64,000 bases of DNA, taken from NCBI RefSeq assembly GCF_000381265.1, contig NZ_KB906262.1:124001-188000 (forward strand). The letters are read 5' to 3'. Position numbers and translations under genes: made by a program. The notes beneath the pieces are model-generated. The model had not been told where the DNA came from and did no database searches. It was given only the letters and a program-made list of their open reading frames with translations. Shown here one piece after another: positions 26,344 to 34,855 of the stretch. Origin of the DNA: Curvibacter lanceolatus ATCC 14669. GTDB taxonomy: Bacteria; Pseudomonadota; Gammaproteobacteria; Burkholderiales; Burkholderiaceae_C. Numbering within the stretch: position 1 is the stretch's first letter; the number at the start of each line of letters is the position of its first letter.

Positions 26344-26577
26344 ATGTCCATCGGCACCGTGTTCATCAACAACCGCACCCAGGCGGTTCGCCTGCCCTTG
26401 GAGGTGCGCCTGCCCGAGGGTGTTCACAAGGTCGTGATACGAGCCAGAGGCAACGAGCGCATCATTGCCCCCCTGGGTCAATCCTGGGACAGCTTTTTTC
26501 TCGGCGGTCCTTCCGTGAGTGACGACTTCTTGCCAGAACGTGCAAGTCAGCAGCAGGCAGCCCGGGAAGAGCTCTGA
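26344..26577 (+). CDS. vapB: VapB-type antitoxin
   Basis: A 77-residue AbrB/SpoVT-fold antitoxin (FINNRTQAVRLPLEVRLPEG) that should bind DNA as a dimer and block the VapC active site with its C-terminal tail (SWDSFFLGGPSVSDDFLPER, common in VapB). ATG at 26344 follows GAGGAGG. Its TGA overlaps the vapC ATG by one base (26577), giving coupled translation. Confidence 0.88.
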   Translation: MSIGTVFINNRTQAVRLPLEVRLPEGVHKVVIRARGNERIIAPLGQSWDSFFLGGPSVSDDFLPERASQQQAAREEL

Positions 26578-26990
26578 TGTTGCGTTACCTGCTGGACACC
26601 AACATCGTCATCTACGTGCTGAAGCGACGCCCTGTCGAGGCGTTGTCAACATTCAATGCCAATGCAGGTCGCATGGCCATCTCTTCCATCACCTTGGCCG
26701 AGCTCTTGCACGGTGCGGAAAAGAGCAGCCGGGTGAGTGAGAACCTGTCCGCTGTCGAAGATTTTTGCAGCCGTTTGGAAGTCCTGCCTTATGGCGCCAG
26801 GGCCGCGCAGCATTACGGCGCCATCCGTGCTGCGCTGGAGAAACTCGGCCAGCCCATCGGCGTGAACGATTTGCACATTGCAGGCCATGCACGCAGTGAA
26901 GGCCTGGTGCTGGTGACGAACAACACGTCGGAGTTCGAGCGTGTGCCTGCGTTGGCGCTGGAGAACTGGGTGTCAACGCCCAAGCGTTGA
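26577..26990 (+). CDS. vapC: VapC PIN-domain ribonuclease toxin
   Basis: A 137-residue PIN nuclease, likely cleaving tRNA or rRNA. The acidic centre is intact: D7 (LLDTNIV), E42 (TLAELLHG) and D98 (GVNDLHIAGHA), with the terminal TNNTSEFERV motif. Both partners appear complete, so the module should be functional. It ends 8 bp before the convergent enoyl-CoA hydratase gene. Confidence 0.92.
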   Translation: MLRYLLDTNIVIYVLKRRPVEALSTFNANAGRMAISSITLAELLHGAEKSSRVSENLSAVEDFCSRLEVLPYGARAAQHYGAIRAALEKLGQPIGVNDLHIAGHARSEGLVLVTNNTSEFERVPALALENWVSTPKR

Positions 26991-27015
26991 AAAGGCGCTC
27001 AATCCTGAAAGCGCC
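26990..27015 (-). terminator. Terminator overlapping the enoyl-CoA hydratase stop
   Basis: On the minus strand GGCGCT (27015-27010) pairs with AGCGCC (26999-26994) and is followed by TTTT. The hairpin includes the last codons and stop of the hydratase gene, and its tail reaches the vapC stop. Confidence 0.6.
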
Positions 27016-27775
27016 CGTGTCGCCCCGCCCCCTGCGCAAACCGGGCCGCGCCGGCTTCGCCCTCGGCGGCCACCAGGGGCACGCCCAGGCGGCCTTCCTG
27101 GCGCAGCGCCTCGTCCAGTGGCAGGTCCCATTGTGCGTAGGTCGAATGCCGGTCGGTCAGCATGCATTGCTGCGGAAAGGCCGCGATCTCTCGCGCCAGC
27201 GCCTGCGCCACGGCCAGGGCCTGGCCGGGCGGCGTGACGCGGTTCACCAGTCCCATCGCCAGGGCCTCGGCCGCGCTGACGGGGCGCCCGGTCAGGATCA
27301 GGTCCAGCGCCCGGCCCATGCCCACAAGGCGGGGCAGGCGCACGGTGCCGCCATCGATCAGGGGCACGCCCCAGCGCCGGCAGAACACGCCCAGCGTGGC
27401 CTCTTCATCGGCCACGCGCAGATCGGCCAGCAAGGCCAGCTCCAGCCCGCCGGCCACGGCATAGCCCTGGATCGCGGCAATCAGCGGCTTGCTCAGCGCC
27501 ATGCGGGTGGGGCCCATGGGTCCGCTGCCCCCGCCTTCGGGGTCGAGCTCGTTGCGTCGGGCCGGGTCGCTCACAGCGGCCAGATCGGCCCCGGCGCAAA
27601 AATGGCCGCCAGCACCCGTCAGCACCGCCACCCGCAACGCGGGATCGGCCTCAAAGCATTCAAAGGCGTCGCGCAACTCGGCGGCCACCACGCCGTCGAC
27701 GGCGTTGCGCTTGTCCGGGCGGTCCAGGGTGATGGTGCAGATCGGGTCGGCGGCTTCAAAGCGGACGCTGGGCAT
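26999..27775 (-). CDS. Enoyl-CoA hydratase/isomerase family protein
   Basis: A 258-residue crotonase-fold protein: RPDKRNAVDGVVAAEL, the oxyanion segments GHFCAGADLAAV and AIQGYAVAGGLELALL, and FCRRWGVPLIDGGTVRLPR. The last segment carries Asp-Gly-Gly where classical hydratases have a catalytic Glu, as in several crotonase subgroups, so hydratase activity is not certain. It may handle unsaturated acyl-CoAs in beta-oxidation. It is not operonic with the carboxylase, which is on the other strand. Confidence 0.85.
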   Translation of the reverse strand: MPSVRFEAADPICTITLDRPDKRNAVDGVVAAELRDAFECFEADPALRVAVLTGAGGHFCAGADLAAVSDPARRNELDPEGGGSGPMGPTRMALSKPLIAAIQGYAVAGGLELALLADLRVADEEATLGVFCRRWGVPLIDGGTVRLPRLVGMGRALDLILTGRPVSAAEALAMGLVNRVTPPGQALAVAQALAREIAAFPQQCMLTDRHSTYAQWDLPLDEALRQEGRLGVPLVAAEGEAGAARFAQGAGRHGRFQD

Positions 27776-27866
27776 GATGGGTCTCCTCGGGTGTGGCCGC
27801 CATGGTAGGCCGCCTCGGGTCGCCCTGCCAGGCGTCAGACCCCGACGCCCGCGTCACCCAGGTGCT

Positions 27867-28187
27867 TCAGCCCGGCGCCTTGTTCCAGGCCGAGCACCAG
27901 CCGTTGCCGGCCACGTGCTTGCGCCCGAACATGGCGCAGCCACCCCATTCATCGGTGGGCTTGCCCTGGTAGAACGAGCAGTTGTGGCAGCGCTGCTGCG
28001 CGGTGTGCTGGGCGTATTTCTTGGCGTCCACGTGCTTGGTGTCGTGCTTGTAGCCCAAGGCCATGGCCTGGTCGCTGGCTTCGTCCACATGGGCGCCCGC
28101 CTGGGCCTGGGCGGCGCTGCTGGCGAGGGCGGTGCCGGCCACGGCGAGGTGGCAGATGAACTGGCGGCGGTTGCTGGATGCGGTCAT
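27867..28187 (-). CDS. High-potential iron-sulfur protein (HiPIP)
   Basis: A periplasmic 4Fe-4S electron carrier of 106 residues. It has a Tat signal (SNRRQFICHLAVAG, processed near residue 30) consistent with export of a folded cluster protein. The four cluster ligands are C67, C70, C84 and C98 in the HiPIP pattern (RCHNCSFYQ, GGCAMFGRKHV, GWCSAW). A consensus sigma-54 promoter sits 64 bp upstream, as with the nearby PQQ-dehydrogenase genes, so it may carry electrons in alcohol oxidation (inference). Confidence 0.92.
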   Translation of the reverse strand: MTASSNRRQFICHLAVAGTALASSAAQAQAGAHVDEASDQAMALGYKHDTKHVDAKKYAQHTAQQRCHNCSFYQGKPTDEWGGCAMFGRKHVAGNGWCSAWNKAPG

Positions 28188-28250
28188 GGGTGTCTCCTGT
28201 CTGGGGTGGGAATGCCGGCGGCGTCCCTGTTGTGGGAATGCCGTGCTTTT

Positions 28251-28266
28251 TGCAACAGGCGTGCCA
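28251..28266 (-). promoter_or_regulatory. Sigma-54 promoter of the HiPIP gene
   Basis: The minus strand reads TGGCACGCCTGTTGCA, matching the sigma-54 consensus TGGCACG-N4-TTGCA fully, with GG-N10-GC spacing. The predicted start of transcription is near 28240, about 53 bases before the start codon. Confidence 0.85.
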
Positions 28267-28440
28267 GGCCCGACAGGCCGGGTGTCTGGCCCTGCTGGCG
28301 GTACTTCGCACCCCCTCTGTGACAGATTTGCCCCTTGATGTGTCGTGATGTGTATCTTGGGCCGGTGGTGGCCTGTTCGCGGTGTGTCAGGCTGGAGCAG
28401 CGGGGCAGGGGCTTTCCCTGGGGCCTGCCGGTGGTGTGGC

Positions 28441-29088
28441 TCAGCTGCCCACGTCGATCAGCCCATGGCGCAGGGCCAGCAGGGTCATTTCGGCCTGGTT
28501 GCTCAGGCCCAGCTTCTGTTTCACGTTGTAGAGGTGGGTGCCCACGGTGGAGGCGCTGAGCTTCAGGGCCTCCGAGATCTGGGCCACCGACTGGCCATGC
28601 GCCAGCTGCATGAAGACCTCGAACTCGCGGGCCGACAGCTGGCCCAAGGGGCCCAGCGGCCCTTGCGGTCCACCGTCCAGGTCCTGCATGGCCATGCGCT
28701 GGGCGATGGCGGCGTCCAGGTAGCGCTGGCCGCGGGCGATGCTGCGCAAGGCGTCGATCAGGGCCTCGGGCGCGCTGCGTTTGGACAGGTAGCCCAGGGC
28801 CCCGGCCTGCAGGGCGCGGCGCGGGTGGCTGGTGTCCTCATGGGCCGACAGCGCCAGGATGCGCAGCTGCGGCTGGTGCGCCAGCAGCCGCTTGATGGCT
28901 TCCAGCCCCCCCATGCCGGCCATGGACAGGTCCATCACCACCACATCAGGCGCAGCGGCGGCCACGCCCTGGCAGGCGGCCTCGCCGCTGTCGGCCTCGG
29001 CCACCACCTCGATGTCGGGCTCGGCCTGCAGCAGCAGCTTGAATCCCATGCGGACCACGGCGTGGTCATCCACCAGCATCACCCTCAC
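28441..29088 (-). CDS. NarL/LuxR-family response regulator
   Basis: 215 residues: receiver domain with phospho-acceptor D53 (DVVVMDLSM), acidic pocket D7-D8, Lys in LSKRSAPE, and a C-terminal LuxR helix-turn-helix (LSAREFEVFMQLAHGQSVAQ then KLSASTVGTHLYNVKQKL). It overlaps the histidine kinase gene by 4 bp (ATGA). Similar pairs (PedS/PedR, ExaD/ExaE, AgmR) control PQQ alcohol dehydrogenases in Pseudomonas. Targets here are probably the adjacent TonB receptor or xoxF-like gene. Confidence 0.9.
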   Translation of the reverse strand: MRVMLVDDHAVVRMGFKLLLQAEPDIEVVAEADSGEAACQGVAAAAPDVVVMDLSMAGMGGLEAIKRLLAHQPQLRILALSAHEDTSHPRRALQAGALGYLSKRSAPEALIDALRSIARGQRYLDAAIAQRMAMQDLDGGPQGPLGPLGQLSAREFEVFMQLAHGQSVAQISEALKLSASTVGTHLYNVKQKLGLSNQAEMTLLALRHGLIDVGS

Positions 29089-30446
29089 GCGCCATCTCCC
29101 TTCAGGCCCGCGCGGGGCAGCCGGGCGCGCAAGGCCAGGCCGCCCGTGGGGCGTTGTTCAAACACCAGCTCGCCGCCCAGGGCCTGGGCGCGTTCGCGCA
29201 TGCCGGCCACGCCGTAGTGGCGCGGCGCGTGCAGGGCGTCCAGCTGCCCCTGCCCGTCGTCGGCCACCCACAGCAGCACGCTTTGTGCCTGCACCGTCAC
29301 CGCCACCTCGATGTGCCGGGCCTGGGCGTGGCGCTGCGCGTTGGTCACGGCCTCCTGCACGATGCGGTACACGGCGCTGGCGCTGGCTTCGTCCAGGCTG
29401 TCCAACGGCCCCTCCAGGCGCAGCGACAGCGGGATCTGCGGGTGGCTCAGGCGCCAGTCGCCCAGCAGGTCTTGCAAGGCGTCACTGAGGCCGAAGGGCT
29501 CCAGTGCCAAGGGCCGCAGGCGGGCCACCAGCCGGTGCATGCCTTCGTAGATGTGGTCGGCGCAGCTCAGCACCAGTTGGGCCGACTGGTTCAGTGCCGG
29601 GTCGCCGGGGCCGATGCGGCGCTGGATGGTCAGGCCTGCGCTCTTGATGGCCGTGATCTGCTGGCCCAGTTCGTCGTGCAGCTCGCGGGCGATGGCGCCG
29701 CGCTCTTCTTCGATGCGGGCATGCACCAGCTGCGCCAGTTCGCGGCTCTCGGCCAGGGCCTGGCGGGCCTCCTGGGCGGCGCGTTGGGCCTCGGCCTTGT
29801 CCTGCACCGCCTGGGCCATGCGGTTGAAGGCCTGGGCCACCAGGCGCGGCTCGTGCCCGCCGCGCTCGGGCAGGCGGATCGCGTAGTGCCCGCCCTCCAT
29901 GGCGCGCAGGCCCTCGGCCACCTGTTGCAGCGGCTTCAGGGCGCGCCCCATCAGGGCCCACACCGCGGCATTGGCCAGGGCAAAGCCGGCCAGCACCCCG
30001 CCCAGCGTGGGCAGCAGGTCGTCCCAGCCGTCGAGCACCGCGCGAGAAGGGTCGGCATACAGCACGATGCGGCCGCTGGGCAGGGCAATCTCACGCGGGG
30101 CCAGGGGCGGCGACACCAGCCGGGTGTACCAGCCCGGGGCCTCGCGCCCGGGCTTGTAGGGCGAGGGGGGCGAACGGTACAGCTGCTGGCCCAGCGCATC
30201 AAACAGCTGGATGTCGTTGGCGCGCACCCGGCCCACGCCATTGAGGAACTCGCGCATGCCGTCCAGGCCGCCATAGCCATATACCCAGTTCACCCGGCCC
30301 AGCAACTGGCTGGCCACCACGTTGGCGCCCTCCACCTCGTCGCGCACGCTGCGCCGGGTGTTGTCGATCTGCAGGCCCACCAGCAGCGAAGCCATCAGAC
30401 CCAGCAGCACGGTGATGATCAGGTTCACTTGCAGGCGCAGGCTCAT
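29085..30446 (-). CDS. Membrane sensor histidine kinase (HisKA_3 type)
   Basis: 453 residues: membrane segment at about 8-26, periplasmic sensor of ~115 residues, second membrane segment near 146-166, HAMP (~168-220), coiled coil, phospho-acceptor H257 (ARELHDELGQQ) and ATPase domain with Asn in QEAVTNAQRHA and DDGQG. It phosphorylates the overlapping response regulator. The sensor domain contains several Trp/Tyr residues but no recognised fold. It is divergent from the TonB receptor at 30669, a common layout for sensing the receptor's ligand. Confidence 0.9.
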   Translation of the reverse strand: MSLRLQVNLIITVLLGLMASLLVGLQIDNTRRSVRDEVEGANVVASQLLGRVNWVYGYGGLDGMREFLNGVGRVRANDIQLFDALGQQLYRSPPSPYKPGREAPGWYTRLVSPPLAPREIALPSGRIVLYADPSRAVLDGWDDLLPTLGGVLAGFALANAAVWALMGRALKPLQQVAEGLRAMEGGHYAIRLPERGGHEPRLVAQAFNRMAQAVQDKAEAQRAAQEARQALAESRELAQLVHARIEEERGAIARELHDELGQQITAIKSAGLTIQRRIGPGDPALNQSAQLVLSCADHIYEGMHRLVARLRPLALEPFGLSDALQDLLGDWRLSHPQIPLSLRLEGPLDSLDEASASAVYRIVQEAVTNAQRHAQARHIEVAVTVQAQSVLLWVADDGQGQLDALHAPRHYGVAGMRERAQALGGELVFEQRPTGGLALRARLPRAGLKGDGA

Positions 30447-30586
30447 GGGGGCGCGCTCCGGGTGGGGCAGGGGGCGGGGTTCGGCATATCGCTGATGCTA
30501 GCGCCCATGGGCACTCGGGTTTGCCCGTAGCGGCGGCCATTTCATGAAAATCATGAGCCCCAAATACAGATCCCACCGATGGCGTC

Positions 30587-30602
30587 GGGGGCGCCGATTG
30601 CG
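30587..30602 (+). promoter_or_regulatory. Possible sigma-54 promoter of TonB receptor 1
   Basis: GGGGGCGCCGATTGCG keeps GG-N10-GC and the TTGC element, but the -24 half is poor. It would start transcription about 55 bases before the ATG at 30669, a spacing like that of the other sigma-54 promoters of the island. Confidence 0.35.
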
Positions 30603-30668
30603 CACACTGGGTTCCCAAGCAGCGGGCTGTCTCCGCTGCATGGCCTTCACCGATTGTTGAACCTGCCC

Positions 30669-32810
30669 ATGTCCTCTTTTTGCCCGCCCCCTCATCTTCT
30701 GTTGCCCTCCCGATTTCGTTGCACGGCCACGGCCGGTGCCGCTCTGTGCTGCTGCCTGCTGGCGGGTGGCGCTGCCGCGCAAAGCCTGTCCGATGTGGTG
30801 GTCTCGGCCAGCCGCGCCGAGCAGAAGATCATGGACACCGCGGCCTCGGTCAACCTGGTGTCGCGCGATCAGATCCAGGAGGGCCAGGCCCAGGCCAACC
30901 TGTCGGAGTCTTTGGTGCGGGTGCCGGGCCTGTACGCGCTCAACCGCCAGAACTACGCGCAGGATCTGCAGATCTCCTCACGCGGCTTTGGCGCCAACTC
31001 CACCTTCGGCGCGCGCGGCCTGCGCATCCTGGTGGACGGCATCCCCGGCACCGTGGCCGACGGCCAGGGCCAGATCTCGCACATCGACCTGGCCTCGGCC
31101 GACCACATCGAGGTTTTGCGCGGGCCGTTCTCGGTGCTGTATGGCAATGCCTCGGGCGGCGTGATCAGCGTCTTCACCGAAAAAGGCCAGCCCGGCCTGC
31201 AGCTCACGCCCTACTTTGAAACCGGCTCCTACGGCCTGCGCAAGTACGGCCTCAAGGCCACGGGCGAGCAGGGCGGCATCAACTACGTGCTCAACACCGG
31301 CAAGCTCGAAAGCACCGGCTACCGCCAGCACAGCGCGGCCACGCGCGACAACACCAATGCCAAGCTGGGCTTCACGCTCCCCACCGGCACCCAGGTGCAG
31401 CTGGTGGCCAACCAGGTTGACCTGAGCGCGCAAGACCCGCTGGGCCTGACCGCCACCCAGCTGCGGCAGAACCGCACCCAGCCCGGCAACTTTGCCCTGG
31501 CCTACGACACCCGCAAGACGATGCGCCAGACCCAGGGCGGCATGGTGCTCACCCACGCCTTCGATGCCAGCAACAGCCTGGTGATCTCGCCCTACTACGG
31601 CGAGCGCAAGACGCAGCAGTTTCTCGCCGGCTCGGCGCTCACGGGGGCCACGCCGGCCACCAACGGCGTGATCAACCTGGCCCGCACCTTCTATGGGCTG
31701 GACCTGCACTGGCAGCAGAAGACCACGCTGGCCGGCCTGCCGCTGCAGTGGGTGGCCGGCCTGGACAGCAACCGCAACAATGACCGCCGCCTGACCGCCA
31801 ACAACGTGGCCGGCCAGGCCCAGCCCAGCACGGCCAGCAACCAGGACCTGAGCCAGTACGCCAGCAACCTCGACACCTACCTGCAGGCCGAACTGCGCCT
31901 GGGCGAGCGCGACACCGTGAGCGCCGGCCTGCGCCACTCCAGCACCGAGCTGGGTTCGCAAAGCAACAACAAGCAGCCCGGCACCGGCCTGAGCCGCTTC
32001 CGCGCCACCACCGGCATGCTGTCGTGGCAGCACTACCTGCGCGACGACACCAACGTCTATGTGTCGTATGGCAGCGGCTTTGACACCCCCACGTTGAACC
32101 AGCTGGCCTACACCCCGGCCGCACTGATCAACAGCAGCGTGGCCAACACCGGCAACTTCAGCCTGCAGGCGGCCAGCACGCATCAGATCGAACTGGGCCT
32201 GAAGACCGAGCTGGCCCAGGGCGTGCGCGGGCAGGCCGCGCTGTTCTCGTCCAAGACCAGCAACGACATCGTGATCGCAGCCAGCAACAGTGGCCGCACC
32301 GCCTTCATGAACGCGCCGCGCACCCGCCGACAGGGCTTCGAGCTCAGCCTGGCGGCCGAGCTGCCGTGGCAGCTGCGCTCCAACACGGCGCTGAGCTTTT
32401 TGAGCGCCACGGTCGACCAGGCCTACACCAGCTACGCCGCGGCCACCCCGGTGCTGATCGCCGCCGGCCGGCGTCTGCCCGGCGTGCCCGCGCGCAGCCT
32501 GTTCACCGAACTGGTCTGGCAAAAGGCCGACCGGGCCTGGGAGGCCGGCGTCGAGGCCCGCCTGGTGGGCAACATGGCGGCCTCCGATGCCAACACCGCG
32601 TTCGCGGGCGGCTACGGCGTGCTCAATGCGCGCGTGGTGGCACGCCAGCAAGTGGGGGCCTGGCAGCTCACCGAGTTCCTGCGGGTCGACAACCTGGCCG
32701 ACCGGCCCTACGTGGGCTCGCTCATCGTCAACCAGGCCAACAGCCAGTTCTACGAACCGGCCCCGGGGCGCAACTGGGTGATGGGCGTGAAGGCCGTGCT
32801 GAAGTTCTGA
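30669..32810 (+). CDS. TonB-dependent outer-membrane receptor 1
   Basis: 713 residues: signal peptide ending near residue 37 (GGAAAQS), a TonB-box-like start (LSDVVVSASR), plug domain (QISSRGFGANSTFGARGLRI; VLRGPFSVLYGNASGG) and a 22-strand barrel ending in aromatic Phe (VKAVLKF). It imports a metal chelate or similar small ligand with TonB energy. ATG 30669 gives the best signal peptide; the longer frame from 30579 adds 30 residues before it. It lies between a two-component system and the xoxF-like gene; lanthanide or PQQ-related uptake is an attractive but unproven role. Confidence 0.87.
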   Translation: MSSFCPPPHLLLPSRFRCTATAGAALCCCLLAGGAAAQSLSDVVVSASRAEQKIMDTAASVNLVSRDQIQEGQAQANLSESLVRVPGLYALNRQNYAQDLQISSRGFGANSTFGARGLRILVDGIPGTVADGQGQISHIDLASADHIEVLRGPFSVLYGNASGGVISVFTEKGQPGLQLTPYFETGSYGLRKYGLKATGEQGGINYVLNTGKLESTGYRQHSAATRDNTNAKLGFTLPTGTQVQLVANQVDLSAQDPLGLTATQLRQNRTQPGNFALAYDTRKTMRQTQGGMVLTHAFDASNSLVISPYYGERKTQQFLAGSALTGATPATNGVINLARTFYGLDLHWQQKTTLAGLPLQWVAGLDSNRNNDRRLTANNVAGQAQPSTASNQDLSQYASNLDTYLQAELRLGERDTVSAGLRHSSTELGSQSNNKQPGTGLSRFRATTGMLSWQHYLRDDTNVYVSYGSGFDTPTLNQLAYTPAALINSSVANTGNFSLQAASTHQIELGLKTELAQGVRGQAALFSSKTSNDIVIAASNSGRTAFMNAPRTRRQGFELSLAAELPWQLRSNTALSFLSATVDQAYTSYAAATPVLIAAGRRLPGVPARSLFTELVWQKADRAWEAGVEARLVGNMAASDANTAFAGGYGVLNARVVARQQVGAWQLTEFLRVDNLADRPYVGSLIVNQANSQFYEPAPGRNWVMGVKAVLKF

Positions 32811-32828
32811 GTCGGAGTGCTGATGACC

Positions 32829-32905
32829 CGCCTGTGTGCCCATGGAAAATGCCCCCCCCACACTCCCTCGCTGCGCGTGGTCGCTGCCCCCCATGGGGGT
32901 TTTTT
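32829..32905 (-). repeat. Solitary copy of the 63-kb intergenic repeat
   Basis: Read on the minus strand, this stretch carries GGGGGGCAGCGACCACGCGC followed by AGCGAGGGAGTGTGGGGGG. It matches the core of the repeats at 62959-63431 (GCAGCGACCAC-CGAAGTGGGGGAGCGTGGGGG in copy 2), in the opposite orientation. Confidence 0.6.
32887..32905 (+). terminator. Possible terminator of TonB receptor 1
   Basis: A CCCC/GGGG hairpin around CCATG is followed by TTTTTT on the plus strand, 76 bp past the receptor stop. It lies inside the solitary repeat copy. Confidence 0.5.
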
Positions 32906-32928
32906 CATCTTGGGGCGGCCCGGCGATG

Positions 32929-32972
32929 AAAAACGCCGCGGCGGGCCCCGGAGATCGGGGCCCGCCGCGGCG
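32929..32972 (-). terminator. Strong terminator of the xoxF-like gene
   Basis: A perfect 17-bp stem (32934-32950 with 32956-32972) closes a 5-base loop; on the minus strand it is followed by TTTTT. It lies 28 bp past the stop of the dehydrogenase gene. Confidence 0.9.
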
Positions 32973-32999
32973 CGGGTGGCACAGGCTTGGCAGCCCGGC

Positions 33000-34751
33000 T
33001 TACTTGGTGTCAGCCAGCTTGAACACCCACACGCTGCCGCCTTGCTCCAGGAAGTTCACGCGCTTGGCCACGTCGCCGCCCCACAGCGGCACCGCACCAC
33101 CCCAGCCCGAGACCACGGCCACAAACTGCTGGCCGTCCTTCTGCCAGGTGACCGGGGGGGCCACCACGCCCGAGCCGGTCTGGAACTGCCACACCACCTT
33201 GCCGGTCTTGGCATCGGCGGCCTTCAGGAAGCCCTCCGGCGTGCCCCAGAACACCAGGTTGCCGGCGGTGGTCATCACGCCACCCCACAGCGGGGCGTTG
33301 TTCTTGACTTCCCACATGATCTTGCCGCTCTTCGGGTCCACCGCGCGCAGCGCGCCGATGTAGTCCTCGTTGAGGGGCTTGATGGTGAAGCCGGCACCCA
33401 GGTAGGCCGCGCCCTTCTTGTAGGCGATGGGCTCGTTCCAGATCTCCATGCCCCATTCGTTGGCGGGCACGTAGAACATCTTGGTGTCCGGGCTGTAGGC
33501 CATGGGCATCTGGTTCTTGCCGCCCAGGAAGCCGGGGGCGGCGAACACGGCGCTGCCCTTCTTGCCGTCGGCGCCGGCGGTCGGGTCGCCCGGGCGGTTT
33601 TCTGGCACGAAGTTCGGGCGGCCGGTCTTCAGATCGATGCCATTGGCCCAGGTGGTCTTGCGCACGAAGGGGAACGCGTTGATCAGCTTGCCGGTGGTGG
33701 CGTCGTTCACATAGAAGTAGCCGTTGCGGTCGGCCTTGCCGCCCACGCGCTTGCCGTCCATGTCGAAGGTGATGAATTCATTCACCCCGTCGAAATCCCA
33801 GGAATCATTCGGCGTGTTCTGGTAGTGCCACTTGATCTGGCCGGTCTTCACGTCGATGGCCACGGTGGAGCTGGAGAACAGGTTGTCACCCTTGCGCAGG
33901 TGGCTGTTCCAGGGCGCGGGGTTGCCAGCGCCGAAGTAGGCCAGGCCGGTGCGCTTGTCGTAAGTGCCGCCCAGCCAGGTGGCTGCGCCGCCGGTTTTCC
34001 AGAGGTCGCCAGGCCAGCTCTTGTTGGTCTCGCCCGAGATGCCGTTTTCGGTGGCCTTGCCGTCCTTGTCGTAGGTGTAGCCCATGTGGCCTTCCACCGT
34101 GGGGCGGGTCCAGACCAGGCGGCCGGTCTTGGCATCGCGCGCTTCGACGCGGCCCACCACGCCGAACTCACCGCCCGACACACCGGTCAGCAGCAGGCCG
34201 TTGGCCACGATGGGGGCGGCCGTGGCCGAGTAGCCGGCGCGGTAGTCGTCGATCTTTTCCTTCCAGACCACTTCGCCGTTGTCCTGGTTCAGGGCCACCA
34301 GCTGGGCGTCCAGCGTGGCGAAGATCACCAGGTTGTCGAACAGGGCGGCGCCGCGGTTGACCACGTCGCAGCAGGGCATGATGCCTTCGGGCAGGCGGTG
34401 CTCGTACTTCCAGAGCTTCTGGCCGGTGGCGGCATCCAGTGCGTAGATGCGCGAGTAAGAGGCCGTGACAAACATTTTGCCGTTGTGGATCACCGGCTGT
34501 GACTCCTGGCCGCGCTGCTTCTCGCCGCCAAAGGAGAAGCTCCACGCCGGCACCAGGCGCTTCACCGTGTCGGTGTTCACCTGCTTGAGCGGCGAGTAGC
34601 GCTGGCCCTCGTTGCCCATGCCCCAGGTCAACACCTCCTTGGTGTCGCCGGCGGCGTTGTCCACCATCTCCTGCGTCACCACGGCATGTGCTGCCTGGTT
34701 GCCGACGCCCATGCCCACGGCCATCAAAGCGGCCAACAATTTCAGTTTCAT
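33000..34751 (-). CDS. Lanthanide-type PQQ alcohol dehydrogenase (XoxF/PedH-like)
   Basis: A periplasmic PQQ-dependent dehydrogenase of 583 residues without a heme domain, so electrons go to a separate cytochrome c. Signal peptide to about residue 23 (NQAAHA). The PQQ-site vicinal disulfide is C127-C128 ([10 protein letters not shown]). The metal site reads SWDFDGVNE: catalytic D319 followed by D321, and this Asp-x-Asp pair marks lanthanide-dependent enzymes (XoxF, PedH). Propeller tryptophan-docking repeats (AxDxxTGxxxW) recur throughout. ATG 34751 has GAGGAG upstream, and a sigma-54 promoter lies 59 bp further out. The substrate (methanol, ethanol or other) cannot be assigned from sequence; the similar mdh2 group is an alternative relation. 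Confidence 0.9.
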   Translation of the reverse strand: MKLKLLAALMAVGMGVGNQAAHAVVTQEMVDNAAGDTKEVLTWGMGNEGQRYSPLKQVNTDTVKRLVPAWSFSFGGEKQRGQESQPVIHNGKMFVTASYSRIYALDAATGQKLWKYEHRLPEGIMPCCDVVNRGAALFDNLVIFATLDAQLVALNQDNGEVVWKEKIDDYRAGYSATAAPIVANGLLLTGVSGGEFGVVGRVEARDAKTGRLVWTRPTVEGHMGYTYDKDGKATENGISGETNKSWPGDLWKTGGAATWLGGTYDKRTGLAYFGAGNPAPWNSHLRKGDNLFSSSTVAIDVKTGQIKWHYQNTPNDSWDFDGVNEFITFDMDGKRVGGKADRNGYFYVNDATTGKLINAFPFVRKTTWANGIDLKTGRPNFVPENRPGDPTAGADGKKGSAVFAAPGFLGGKNQMPMAYSPDTKMFYVPANEWGMEIWNEPIAYKKGAAYLGAGFTIKPLNEDYIGALRAVDPKSGKIMWEVKNNAPLWGGVMTTAGNLVFWGTPEGFLKAADAKTGKVVWQFQTGSGVVAPPVTWQKDGQQFVAVVSGWGGAVPLWGGDVAKRVNFLEQGGSVWVFKLADTK

Positions 34752-34809
34752 CTTGATCTCCTCGTTGTACTCATCCTGGGTGAAACGACATGTACCCGGC
34801 GGCCTTCTC

Positions 34810-34825
34810 CGCAATATGCGTACCA
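34810..34825 (-). promoter_or_regulatory. Sigma-54 promoter of the xoxF-like gene
   Basis: The minus strand reads TGGTACGCATATTGCG, with GG-N10-GC spacing and TTGC at -12. The predicted start of transcription is near 34799, about 48 bases before the ATG. Confidence 0.8.
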
Positions 34826-34855
34826 GTCCTTTCACGCTCGGCGAGCGGCGCTTTC

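Noticed and set aside
30508-30527. Sigma-54-like TGGGCAC...TTTGC upstream of TonB receptor 1
   Set aside because: The GG to GC spacing is 11, not 10; the candidate at 30587 fits better.
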